From Deltaproteobacteria bacterium (GTDB lineage: Bacteria; Desulfobacterota; Desulfobulbia; Desulfobulbales; Desulfurivibrionaceae), in assembly GCA_026388735.1 (NCBI GenBank), contig JAPLJG010000034.1, forward strand, positions 1 through 35,681: 35,681 bases of DNA. Reading direction: 5' to 3'. This document shows, piece by piece, positions 7,646-15,276 of the stretch (its first letter is position 1; every line of letters starts with the position of its first letter). The notes below the pieces were generated by a model. It was given only the letters and a program-made list of their open reading frames with translations, did no database searches and was not told where the DNA came from. The position numbers and the translations under genes are program-made.

Positions 7646-9982
7646 GTGAGCAAAGTAATTGTCGTAAAAGGGCTTGATGCCAATGGCCAGCGGATCAGCT
7701 CCAAGAACTTCGAAGAGTTGGTCCAGAAGGCCTTTGCCAAATCCAGCCGCTTGAAGCTGGAAACCTACGGCCAGCACAATGTGGGCGGCCGGTTGAAAAA
7801 CGGCGGCAAGAAGGTGGAGATTGAGGTCAGCGGCCCCTGCGGCCAGCGGTTGGGCTGCATGGGCATGCCCGGCACCACCATTGTCTGCGACGGACCTGCC
7901 TCCGATGACGTGGGCTACCTCAACATCGGCGCGGAGATCACCGTCAAGGGCGACGCCACCAACGGGGCCTGCAACGCCATGGCCGAAGGCAAGGTCTATA
8001 TCGGCGGCTCCATCGGCGCCCGCGGCCTGACCATGACCAAGTGGAACCCCGAACACCAGCGCCCGGAGCTGTGGGTGCTGGGCTCGGTGGGCGATACCTT
8101 TGCCGAGTTCAACTGCGGCGGCATCGGGGTGATCTGCGGCATCGAGGCCAAGAACCCCAAGAACGTCCTGGGCTACCGCCCCTGCGTCGGCATGGTCGGC
8201 GGCTGGCTCTTCTACCGGGGCAAAAACGACGGCTCCTATGACAAGAAGAGCGTCATGGCCGTGCTGCCGGACGATGCCCAGTGGGCCTGGCTCATGGAGC
8301 GGATGCCCGCCTACCTCAAAAAGATCGGCCGCCCCAGACTGCTCAAAAAGCTCTCCGTCCGCAAGGAATGGATGATGCTGATTTCCATCCCGCCCCAGAC
8401 CCGGGCCCTGATGTTCTCCGGCCCCATGCCCATGGCCGAGTTCAAACAAAAGATCTGGAACCCGGGCTTTGGCGGCGGTGACCCCATCCGCGATCTGGCC
8501 CCAGGGTTGGACCGCAGCCCCATCGGCATGATCGAGACCGGAGACTTGCGGCGGCGGCAGCCCTTCTGGGCCAACCGCGACAAGGCCGCGCCCTGCGCCT
8601 ACTACTGTCCGGTGCACATCCCCACCATCGACCGGTTGCGTCTGTTCCGCGAAGGCAAGGGGGATGAGGCCTACAAGATGCTGCTCGATTACACCCCGCT
8701 GCCTGCCTCGGTTTGCGGCTATGTCTGCCCGAACCTCTGCATGCAGAACTGCTCGAGGCAGCTGGTGGACGAGAAGATCGACGTCCAGATGCTGGGCCGC
8801 GCCTCCCGCGACGCCAAGGCTCCCAAGCCTGCCAAGTCGCTGGGCAAGAAGGTCGCCATCATCGGTGGCGGCCCGGCCGGCATGAACGCGGCCTGGCAAC
8901 TGGCCAAGGCTGGGGTTGAGGCGCATATCTTCGAGCGCGACCAGCAGTTGGGCGGCAAACTGGCCCAGGTCATTCCCTGGGAACGACTGCCCAAAGCCAT
9001 CTGGGACGCGGAGATCCAACGCTTCCTCTCCATGCCCAACATCAAGGCCAACTTCGGTGTGGCCATGACTAAGGAAAAATTCGCCGAACTCAAGAAAAAA
9101 TACGACCATGTCATCGTGGCCGTGGGCACCCACCAGCCGCGGACCATTCCCTTCCCCGGCCATGAGCGGGTCGTCCCCGCCCTGGACTTCCTGAAGAGCG
9201 CGAAAAGCGCCAAGCCGATGAAGGTCGGCAAGCAGGTGGTGATCATCGGCGCAGGCAACGTGGGCTGCGATGTGGCTTGCGAGGCGTACCGATTGGGAGC
9301 CCAGCAGGTTAGGCTGGTGGATATCCAGAAGCCCCTGGCCTTCGGCAAGGAAAAAGCGACAGCCGAAGCGTTGGGCGCCACCTTCCAATGGCCGGTGCAG
9401 ACCAAGGAGGTCACCGCCGAAGGTCTCATCGACGCGGCAGGCCAGCTCATCCCGGCCCAGACCGTGATCATCTCCATCGGCGATGTCCCGGCCCTGAAAT
9501 TCCTCCCCGACACCGTCGAGGTCATCACCGTGGGCGGCGCTGGCTGGATCAAATGCAATGCCGCCGGACTTACCAGCGATCCGAAAATCTCAGCCATCGG
9601 CGACGTGGAACGGCCGGGCCTGGCCACCAACGCTCTCGGCGCTGGGAAGAAAACGGCGGAAGCCATTCTGGCCGGATTCAAGGGCGAGGAGTGGAAAGAT
9701 TTCGGCCAGCAGCTCATCCCCCAGGCCAGCCTGACCGCTGCCCATTACACCCCGGAGCCATGCACCGGGACCTCCGAGGCGGCGGAAGCGGACCGCTGCA
9801 TGAGCTGCGGCACCTGCCGCGACTGCCACCTCTGCGAGACCATCTGCCCGACCCAGGCCATCTCCAGGCAAAAGCTGGACGGCAAGAACTACCAGTATGT
9901 CTCAGACCCGGACAAGTGCATCGCCTGCGGCTTTTGCAGCGACACCTGCCCCTGCGGCATTTGGGTGATGCGGCCTTTTTAG
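7646..9982 (+). CDS. GXGXG domain fused to GltD-like flavoprotein and C-terminal ferredoxin domain
   Basis: A 778-residue fusion. Residues 1-240 are the GXGXG beta-helix domain that closes GltB in other organisms (GGRLKNGGKKVEIEV, GGSIGARGLTM, CGGIGVICG). Residues about 295-700 resemble the glutamate synthase small subunit: cysteines in CAYYCPVHIPT and VCGYVCPNLCMQNC for 4Fe-4S clusters, the FAD motif VAIIGGGPAGMNAA near 403 and the nucleotide motif VVIIGAGNVGCDVA near 531. The C-terminus adds CMSCGTCRDCHLCETICP (from 718) and CIACGFCSDTCPCG. It probably feeds electrons from NAD(P)H or ferredoxin to the FMN subunit. GTG start with AAGGAG 6-7 bases upstream, 14 bases after the preceding stop. 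A clear terminator follows. Confidence 0.9.
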   Translation: MSKVIVVKGLDANGQRISSKNFEELVQKAFAKSSRLKLETYGQHNVGGRLKNGGKKVEIEVSGPCGQRLGCMGMPGTTIVCDGPASDDVGYLNIGAEITVKGDATNGACNAMAEGKVYIGGSIGARGLTMTKWNPEHQRPELWVLGSVGDTFAEFNCGGIGVICGIEAKNPKNVLGYRPCVGMVGGWLFYRGKNDGSYDKKSVMAVLPDDAQWAWLMERMPAYLKKIGRPRLLKKLSVRKEWMMLISIPPQTRALMFSGPMPMAEFKQKIWNPGFGGGDPIRDLAPGLDRSPIGMIETGDLRRRQPFWANRDKAAPCAYYCPVHIPTIDRLRLFREGKGDEAYKMLLDYTPLPASVCGYVCPNLCMQNCSRQLVDEKIDVQMLGRASRDAKAPKPAKSLGKKVAIIGGGPAGMNAAWQLAKAGVEAHIFERDQQLGGKLAQVIPWERLPKAIWDAEIQRFLSMPNIKANFGVAMTKEKFAELKKKYDHVIVAVGTHQPRTIPFPGHERVVPALDFLKSAKSAKPMKVGKQVVIIGAGNVGCDVACEAYRLGAQQVRLVDIQKPLAFGKEKATAEALGATFQWPVQTKEVTAEGLIDAAGQLIPAQTVIISIGDVPALKFLPDTVEVITVGGAGWIKCNAAGLTSDPKISAIGDVERPGLATNALGAGKKTAEAILAGFKGEEWKDFGQQLIPQASLTAAHYTPEPCTGTSEAAEADRCMSCGTCRDCHLCETICPTQAISRQKLDGKNYQYVSDPDKCIACGFCSDTCPCGIWVMRPF

Positions 9983-10010
9983 GTTTTTCACCACTGCAAC
10001 ACATAAAAAA

Positions 10011-10038
10011 GCCCTGGCTGAAAAGCCGGGGCTTTTTT
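10011..10038 (+). terminator. Rho-independent terminator after glutamate synthase operon
   Basis: GCCCTGGCT pairs with AGCCGGGGC (one G-T pair) around a GAAA loop, followed by six T. A-rich bases precede the stem, so it may also work in the other direction. Confidence 0.85.
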
Positions 10039-10076
10039 ATTGCAAGAGCAACAACAACTCAAAAATCGCTCCATTC

Positions 10077-10166
10077 CGTCATTCCGGCGAAAGCCGGAGG
10101 TAAGCGAGCTTGCGAGACTCCGATCCTGTGCCTTTTTTCTGGACCCCGGCCTTCGCCGGGGTGACG
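10077..10166. repeat. 90-bp palindromic dispersed repeat
   Basis: The outer ends CGTCATTCCGGCGAAAGCC and its near reverse complement GGCCTTCGCCGGGGTGACG face each other, each arm also holding a small internal hairpin (CCGGCGAAAGCCGG; CCCCGGCCTTCGCCGGGG). This layout is known in many proteobacterial genomes as a small mobile palindromic repeat. It lies between the glt terminator and the cytochrome terminator. Only one copy is in this window. Confidence 0.65.
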
Positions 10167-10265
10167 ATCTGTATGATTCCATCACCATGAATAAAATTTA
10201 CTATTCTCCCATTCGTGGTGAGCCTGTCCAACCACAGTCACTTTCACAACATCTTCACCCACAAC

Positions 10266-10306
10266 AAAAAGAAGGGGAGGCCCCGATAACCGGGAACCTC
10301 CCCTTC
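10266..10306 (-). terminator. Rho-independent terminator after dodecaheme cytochrome A
   Basis: On the minus strand GAAGGGGAGG pairs with CCTCCCCTTC around a mid-stem CCCGGTTATCGGGG, then TTTTT. It is clearly homologous to the terminator at 12224-12258, consistent with a whole-unit duplication. Confidence 0.85.
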
Positions 10307-10338
10307 TTACTTTTCAGATACGGTACTGCGTACTGCCC

Positions 10339-12009
10339 TTACGGCATGATATGGCAGGTCGTGCAGACTTTCCCCTGCGGGATATGCTCCTTATGCACCG
10401 TCTGGGAGCTTGCGGTCTTCAGACTATGGCAAGTTTTGCACAGGGTCGAAGTCGGGCTCTTCAGGCCAACCGGAGTCTTGCTATGGCAACCCCAGCACTT
10501 CAACTTGTCCCGATGCTTGTCGTGCGCCCCTTGCCAGCTCAGTGTTTGCTTGCTGTGACACATGGTGCAGCCTTTTGCCGAGGTCGGCAGCTCATGATAA
10601 CCAAGGGCAGTGAAAGGCAGCATCAGGTTGTTGTGACCCGTCAAGGTGCCATGACACTCGGCACATTTCGGCGCCATGGTCTTGGGCTCAACACCGTGGG
10701 TAACAAGCATCTCTGCGTTGGCATTCACATAGGTATAGCTGCCGGTCATACCCGCAGCCGTCATGCCTTTGGTCACGGCCTGGTTATAATCGCCGGTCAT
10801 GAACATCCAGAGGATCGCAGGCGGTACAATCCGGCCGTCTGCCAAGATGGGCATGATGGCCTTGTGATTTTTGATGGGCACGATTTTGGACTTGCCGTCA
10901 AAAATCGTCCCATTGGCCTTGGCCATGGTGACGCTGCCGTCGGCATTTTTGGCAATGGTTTCGCCGACATTGTACACGTACGAGGTGCCGTCAAAGAAAC
11001 GGTATTCCGGTTTCACGTTGGAGGCCGTGATCTCCTCGCCGACAAAGCCGCCCTGTCCGCTAAGCTGGCTCGCACGCCATACCGGAATCCGGAAGTCGCG
11101 GGACATCTCGGTGGCACCGCCCTTGCCAAAGGTCCGAATGTGACAGACCTGGCAGGCAACCTGGCCTGCGGCATGTGTGTTCATCTTGGTGGTGACGGTA
11201 TGCGGTGCGGAACCATGGCAACTCGTACACTTCGGATCAGGCGTCTCGGTCTCGCGCAGGTCGATGCCGCGACCGCCGATCTTGTGTCCGCTCACGGCAT
11301 GGCAAGCAGAACAGGTAAGATTGCCACGGGTTGGGGACATATGCACATCCTGGGTATCGGTTGCGCTGGCCGCCGTATTCAAGCCGATATCGCCGCGCTT
11401 GGTCCAATCCGCGCCACCGGCTGTGGCATGGCAGCGCAGGCAGGATTGCCGGGTGGGCTTATGGACGTTTTTGGCGATATCAACCATAATGGTGCCGACG
11501 GGCATAGCCGCATAGTTGGGCTCGGTGAAGAAATTGCCACTGGCGTCGGTCAGGCCGAAGATATAGGTCTTGACCTGGCCCAGGACATTGGTCACGGTCT
11601 GGGTCTTGGTCGGGTCCATGGTGAATTTCCGCTGATAGGTGTCGTTATGACACATCAGGCAATCCACATCATTGGCTGAAGCAGCATGCGGGGCATTGCC
11701 GTCGGCCCGTACATGACAGGTAAAACAGGTGTTCCCCGAAGACATGGCATAAGTACAGAAGGAGTTGATTCCCTTCACTGCCTTGCCCAGGTTCTGGGTG
11801 GGGGCGTTGGTCAGCTCAGGAGTGGGGCCGGACCATTTCATGTGCAGGCTGTTGAGCATGTTCGTGGCCTGGGTCGGATGGCAGGCAATACAGGTGGCAG
11901 GGCCGTTGTAGGCCGTGATGCCCGCGTGGGCCGCTAGAACCACAGCCTGGGCCTGCGTGGCGCCGCATAGGATGGCCAGTGCGGATGTCGCAAACAGAAA
12001 TTTTTTCAT
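10339..12009 (-). CDS. Periplasmic dodecaheme c-type cytochrome A, OTR-like core plus four hemes
   Basis: 556-residue exported cytochrome. The signal peptide is MKKFLFATSALAILCGATQA, with cleavage near QA-VVL. Twelve CxxCH motifs are present: CIACH, CFTCH, CLMCH, CLRCH, CSACH, CTSCH, CQVCH, CAECH, CTMCH, CWGCH, CKTCH, CTTCH. The first eight, and the long stretch between the seventh and eighth (EYRFFDGTSYVYNVGE, DGKSKIVPIKNH, VTHGVEPKTMAPKCAEC), follow the layout of octaheme tetrathionate reductase, which reduces tetrathionate, nitrite or hydroxylamine. INSFC and the lysine in WTKRGD match the positions of that enzyme's active-site Asn, Cys and heme-ligating Lys, as I remember them. The last four hemes are extra. 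The start at 12009 is chosen over 12036 from the signal peptide and GGGGAG upstream. The substrate is unproven. Confidence 0.9.
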   Translation of the reverse strand: MKKFLFATSALAILCGATQAQAVVLAAHAGITAYNGPATCIACHPTQATNMLNSLHMKWSGPTPELTNAPTQNLGKAVKGINSFCTYAMSSGNTCFTCHVRADGNAPHAASANDVDCLMCHNDTYQRKFTMDPTKTQTVTNVLGQVKTYIFGLTDASGNFFTEPNYAAMPVGTIMVDIAKNVHKPTRQSCLRCHATAGGADWTKRGDIGLNTAASATDTQDVHMSPTRGNLTCSACHAVSGHKIGGRGIDLRETETPDPKCTSCHGSAPHTVTTKMNTHAAGQVACQVCHIRTFGKGGATEMSRDFRIPVWRASQLSGQGGFVGEEITASNVKPEYRFFDGTSYVYNVGETIAKNADGSVTMAKANGTIFDGKSKIVPIKNHKAIMPILADGRIVPPAILWMFMTGDYNQAVTKGMTAAGMTGSYTYVNANAEMLVTHGVEPKTMAPKCAECHGTLTGHNNLMLPFTALGYHELPTSAKGCTMCHSKQTLSWQGAHDKHRDKLKCWGCHSKTPVGLKSPTSTLCKTCHSLKTASSQTVHKEHIPQGKVCTTCHIMP

Positions 12010-12190
12010 ACAGTGTCTCCCCTTACATTTTTTCACAAAAACTTTACTCCCTCTTTGCTACTGCTCCCCCTGCACCGCACCTCCCTATCTCGTGGCGGCT
12101 TTCGCTTGCGGGGCAGAACCAGCCCCATCCCTAACGCACGAAGGGAACGAATTACACCCCAATTACAATGGGATATCTACCCAATCAGAC
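12010..12190 (-). promoter_or_regulatory. Structured 5' leader of cytochrome A, homologous to leader of cytochrome B
   Basis: About 180 untranslated bases between the promoter and the gene. In transcript order it can form TGGG/CCCA, TCCCT/AGGGA, GGGGC/GCCCC and GCCGC/GCGGT hairpins. The GGAGGTGCGG block and the GCAGGGGG after it are the best conserved parts relative to the second leader (13979-14182). No known riboswitch class was recognised. Confidence 0.4.
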
Positions 12191-12193
12191 GAA

Positions 12194-12222
12194 TTATTAC
12201 CACCCGCGACATTTTGCCGCAA
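12194..12222 (-). promoter_or_regulatory. Sigma-70-type promoter for cytochrome A
   Basis: TTGCGG (12222-12217), 17 bases, TAATAA (12199-12194). It sits directly after the terminator of cytochrome B, so the two genes appear to be separate transcription units. Confidence 0.45.
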
Positions 12223-12223
12223 C

Positions 12224-12258
12224 AAAAAAAGGGAGGCCCCGGAAACCGGGAACCTCCC
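12224..12258 (-). terminator. Rho-independent terminator after cytochrome B
   Basis: On the minus strand GGGAGG-TT-CCCGG pairs with CCGGGG-CCTCCC, followed by seven T. Confidence 0.85.
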
Positions 12259-12294
12259 CTGCTTATTGCTAAACTACAGTACTACTTACTGCCC

Positions 12295-13978
12295 TTACGG
12301 CATAACATGGCAGGTCGTGCAGGCATAGCCCTTCGGGATATGCTTGCCATGTACATACTGCGAAGTTGCCGTCTGCAGGCTGTGGCAGGTCTTGCACAGA
12401 GTTGCAACCGGGCTCTTCAGCGCGGTCGGGGTTGCACTGTGACAGCCGGTGCAAGCAAACTTGGTCCGATGCGTGTTATGCATGGACTCCCAAGCAGCGG
12501 TCTTCTTGCTGTGACACATGGTGCAGCCCTTGGCCGAGGTGGGCAGCTGATGGTAACCCAACTGGGTGAACGGCACCATCAGGTTGTTGTGGCCGCTGTA
12601 CGTGCCATGACAGGTGGCACATGCCGGAGCCATGGTCTTGGGCTCAACACCGTGGGTGATCAACATCTCGGCGTTGCCATTCACATAGGTGTAGGTGCCG
12701 GTCATGCCCTGATCCAACATGCCCTTTGCTACAGCCTGGTTAAAGTCGCCGGTCATGAACATCCACATGATCGCAGGCGGAACAATCCGGCCATCGGCCA
12801 TCAGCGCGATCTTGGTTGTGGTGTGGTTCTTGATGGGTACGATTTTGGACTTGCCGTCGAAAATCTTACCATTAGCCTTAGCCATGGTGACAGTACCATC
12901 GGCATTCTTGGTGATGGTTTCGCCCACGTTGTACACGTAAGAGGTGCCATCAAACCAGCGGTACTGCGGGGTTACGTTGGCGAGCTTGACTTCCTCGCCC
13001 ACATAACCGCCCTGCCCGTTGCAGAAGGCAGGATTCCAGGTTGGAATGCCCCAGTCGCGGGACATCTCGGTGGCGCCGCCCTTGCCAAAGGTCTTGATGT
13101 GACAGGTCTGGCAGGCAACCCGATTGGCGGCATGACGGTTCATCTTGACACCGGTGGTGGTGCCGGTGTTGTGCGGTGCGGTGCCATGGCAATCCTGACA
13201 TTTCGGATCAACCGCCTCGGTTGCACGCAGGTCAATGCCACGACCGCCGATCTTGTGGTTGCTGGTGGTATGACACGCAGCGCAGCTCATGTTGCCGCGG
13301 GTCGGGGACATATGCACGTCCTGGGCATCGGTGGGAGCCGCAGTGTTGACGCCCATATCACCACGCTTGGCCCAGTCGGAACCAGCAGCCTTGGCATGAC
13401 AACGCAGGCAGGAATTCCGGGTGGGTTTGTGCACGTTCTTGGCAAGATCAACCATCGTGGTGCCAACGGGCATCAAAGCGTAATCAGGCTCGGTGAAGTA
13501 GTTGCCCTGCGCATCGCGCAGACCAAAGATATAGGTCTTGAGCTGCCCCAGGTAGTCGGTCACGGTCATGGCCGTGGACGGGTCAGGGGTTGTTTTCCGC
13601 TTGTAGGTATCGTTATGGCACATCAAGCAATCCACATCATTGACAGAAGGCGAATGCGGGGCATTGCCGTCGGCCCGCACATGGCAGTTGAAGCAGGCGC
13701 CGCCGGACGACATGGCGTAGGTGCAGAAGGTGTTGATGCCCTTCACACCCTTGCCCAGCGACTGACCATTAGCGTTGCTCAGCTCCGAAACAGTGCCTTT
13801 CCATTGCATGTGGATGCTGTTGAGCATGTTCGTGCCCTGCGTCGGATGACAGGCAAGACAGGTGGCCGGCCCCGTTATAGGCCGTGATGTTCGCGTGGCC
13901 AGCGAGGACAACCGCTTGGGCCTGCGTGGCTCCGCACAGGATGGCCAGTGCGGAGGTCGCTAATAAAAATTTCTTCAT
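12295..13978 (-). pseudogene. Dodecaheme cytochrome B, paralog of A, interrupted by a +1 frameshift near residue 37
   Basis: A tandem paralog of the cytochrome at 10339-12009, with the same signal peptide (MKKFLLATSALAILCGATQA), the same twelve CxxCH motifs in the same order and the same INTFC and WAKRGD active-site-like positions. The frame opened at 13978 runs through ITAYNG and then breaks; the rest continues in another frame from about 13870. Copy A reads AACGGCCCTGCCACC here, whereas copy B reads AACGGGGCCGGCCACC, one base longer. Removing one G (C run 13870-13873 on the plus strand) restores N-G-P-A-T-C and a 560-residue protein. It may be a true mutation, a slippage-controlled site or a sequence error. 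AGGAG lies 5 bases before the ATG. The downstream frame is fully preserved, so if it is a mutation it is recent. Confidence 0.8.
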
Positions 13979-14182
13979 AGTGTCTCCTCTTGATTTTTTT
14001 TCCAGAAAATCTTCTTTTCTCTTTTACCGCAACCCCCCCGAGCTCCAGCAAACTACCCCCCTGCGCCGCACCTCCTTATTGCTTGGCGGCCTTGCTGGCG
14101 GAGCCCAATCGGCCTCAATCCACATTGTGGAAAAAAACGCATTGAACCCCAACTGTATTGGAAATACCACCCAATGAGAGTA
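13979..14182 (-). promoter_or_regulatory. Structured 5' leader of cytochrome B
   Basis: About 200 bases homologous to the leader at 12010-12190. Possible hairpins in order: ATTGG/CCAAT, TCCACA/TGTGGA, GGC/GCC, GCCGC/GCGGC. AAGGAGGTGCGG and the GCAGGGGG after it are conserved between the copies, while the promoter sequences upstream differ. Confidence 0.4.
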
Positions 14183-14188
14183 TGGGGT

Positions 14189-14217
14189 ATCATATTCGCT
14201 ACACTAATAGCAACCAA
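14189..14217 (-). promoter_or_regulatory. Sigma-70-type promoter for cytochrome B
   Basis: TTGGTT (14217-14212), 17 bases, TATGAT (14194-14189). Homology between the two cytochrome units begins just downstream, near the predicted transcription start. Confidence 0.5.
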
Positions 14218-14636
14218 AATAAACGCGACAATACTCCAATAATTTTCCAGGAATCTAACTATCTGCAAACCCCTTTCAGGACAAGGAAACACACTCCACT
14301 ATCACCATAAAACCCTTAATTAATGAACATCTTAAGTCATCAGACACACTGGTGTTTTTCTCAAAAACATATTTTACTTATCTATTTTTATCCTCTACGC
14401 AAATCAGCCATACTGGCTTGGGCTACTTTCCCCATCACCATATCCCCCCTCACCCCCAAACCAACCAAGATTGGCTGGCGCAAACCCATTGACGACACAA
14501 AAATCCCCTCCACATAAAAAAATCTGGTTACCACTAATCTTCAACCAGTTTTCTCCGCCATTCCGGCGCAAAACACTCATGAGCAAAGGGTTGGCGCGCA
14601 TTACACCCGCGTACTGACTGAAGCTCGATGGTAATC
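14218..14636. other. AT-richer intergenic stretch with no recognised gene
   Basis: Short open frames here lack ribosome sites and recognisable protein features, and base composition is more AT-rich than in the flanking genes. Nothing is recognised beyond the promoter at its left end and the terminator at its right end. Confidence 0.5.
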
Positions 14637-14682
14637 ACATAAAAAAAGAGGGGCGGCCACCAGCCGCCCCTCTTTTTTTATG
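14637..14682. terminator. Strong bidirectional terminator
   Basis: ACAT, seven A and GAGGGGCGGC pair with GCCGCCCCTC, seven T and ATGT around a CACCA loop, a perfect palindrome with A and T tracts on both sides. It terminates the 58-residue gene on the minus strand and could act on the plus strand too. Confidence 0.9.
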
Positions 14683-14715
14683 TGTATCAATATATAACGC
14701 TACAGCAAGCTGCTC

Positions 14716-14892
14716 CTACCCCTCCTCATAAACCTCGGTAACAGTCATTTTCTGGCTCGCCTGCGCGTATTTCCGATGGAACTCGCACATGGCCATGGCC
14801 ACATTCTGGGCATCAACCGTTGTTTTTTCGATTGCGGCACTCCGCCATAGTTCAGGCCCCCCGACCTTGAATTTTACCACAAACCTACGCAT
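14716..14892 (-). CDS. Small orphan protein, 58 residues, function unknown
   Basis: I do not recognise this family. The protein is basic at the N-terminus (MRRFVVKFKVGGPELWRSAA) and acidic at the end (TEVYEEG), with no signal peptide or membrane segment; the middle (TTVDAQNVAMAMCEFHRKYA) looks helical and has one Cys and one His. The ATG at 14892 is preceded by AAGGAGG at good distance, and a strong terminator follows 34 bases after the stop, so it is probably a real single-gene unit. The longer frame to 14967 has no ribosome site. Confidence 0.6.
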   Translation of the reverse strand: MRRFVVKFKVGGPELWRSAAIEKTTVDAQNVAMAMCEFHRKYAQASQKMTVTEVYEEG

Positions 14893-15206
14893 TTCCCCCT
14901 CCTTCTGCCAATGTGAAATCATCGGGCAGTTCCCCCCGAACTCCCCCAGTTGACACATGCTACTCAATGCATGGGTATCGCATTATTTTACCCCCCAGGT
15001 CAACCCCTAAAAAATACCAATACCAGAACCATGATTCCCACCGTAGCCACCTTCCCGCGTCCCACCCGGACACCAACAAAAAACAGCTACAAATATGTTA
15101 GATATGAACTTACATTTTACATATTTGTCCATAGGCCAGAGCAGGTAAATCAGGCACCACCTGGACAAAACATCACAGATTCAACGAGAAAACAAACACA
15201 TGAACC

Positions 15207-15223
15207 CTGGCACGATTCTCGCA
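15207..15223 (+). promoter_or_regulatory. Sigma-54 (-24/-12) promoter for amtB
   Basis: CTGGCACGATTCTCGCA matches TGGCAC-N5-TTGC closely; the key GG (15209-15210) and GC (15221-15222) are 10 bases apart. Transcription would start near 15233. This fits nitrogen-limitation control of the gene that follows. The rest of 14893-15206 shows no gene; it has an AT-rich inverted repeat (AAATATGT at 15091-15098, ACATATTT at 15119-15126). Confidence 0.65.
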
Positions 15224-15276
15224 AATCGTCCAGAGGTCCACCACACCACATCAATCCGGAACTCTAAGGAGATACC

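Noticed and set aside
7628-9388. A 586-codon open frame on the minus strand
   Set aside because: Antisense shadow of the GXGXG-GltD fusion, caused by GC-rich codon use. The same holds for the long opposite frames at 6030-7346, 4900-6024 and 33464-34921.
12013-13887. A 624-codon open frame on the plus strand
   Set aside because: It lies antisense to the cytochrome B gene, whose twelve CxxCH motifs are unmistakable; the plus-strand protein has no family features.
10339-13978. Extracellular cytochrome nanowire subunits (OmcS/OmcE type)
   Set aside because: Heme order and spacing and the long segment before the eighth heme follow the OTR enzyme family, not filament cytochromes.
12010-14182. GEMM-type (c-di-GMP/cGAMP) riboswitch upstream of the cytochromes
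   Set aside because: Such riboswitches precede multiheme cytochromes in Geobacter, but I could not find the conserved GEMM core in either leader. Left as an unassigned leader.
14323-14601. Short open frames of about 65 codons on both strands
   Set aside because: No ribosome sites, no recognisable features, AT-rich intergenic composition.
15150-15166. NtrC enhancer site upstream of amtB
   Set aside because: GGCACCACCTGGAC is only a partial match to the dyad and stands alone; not strong enough to call.
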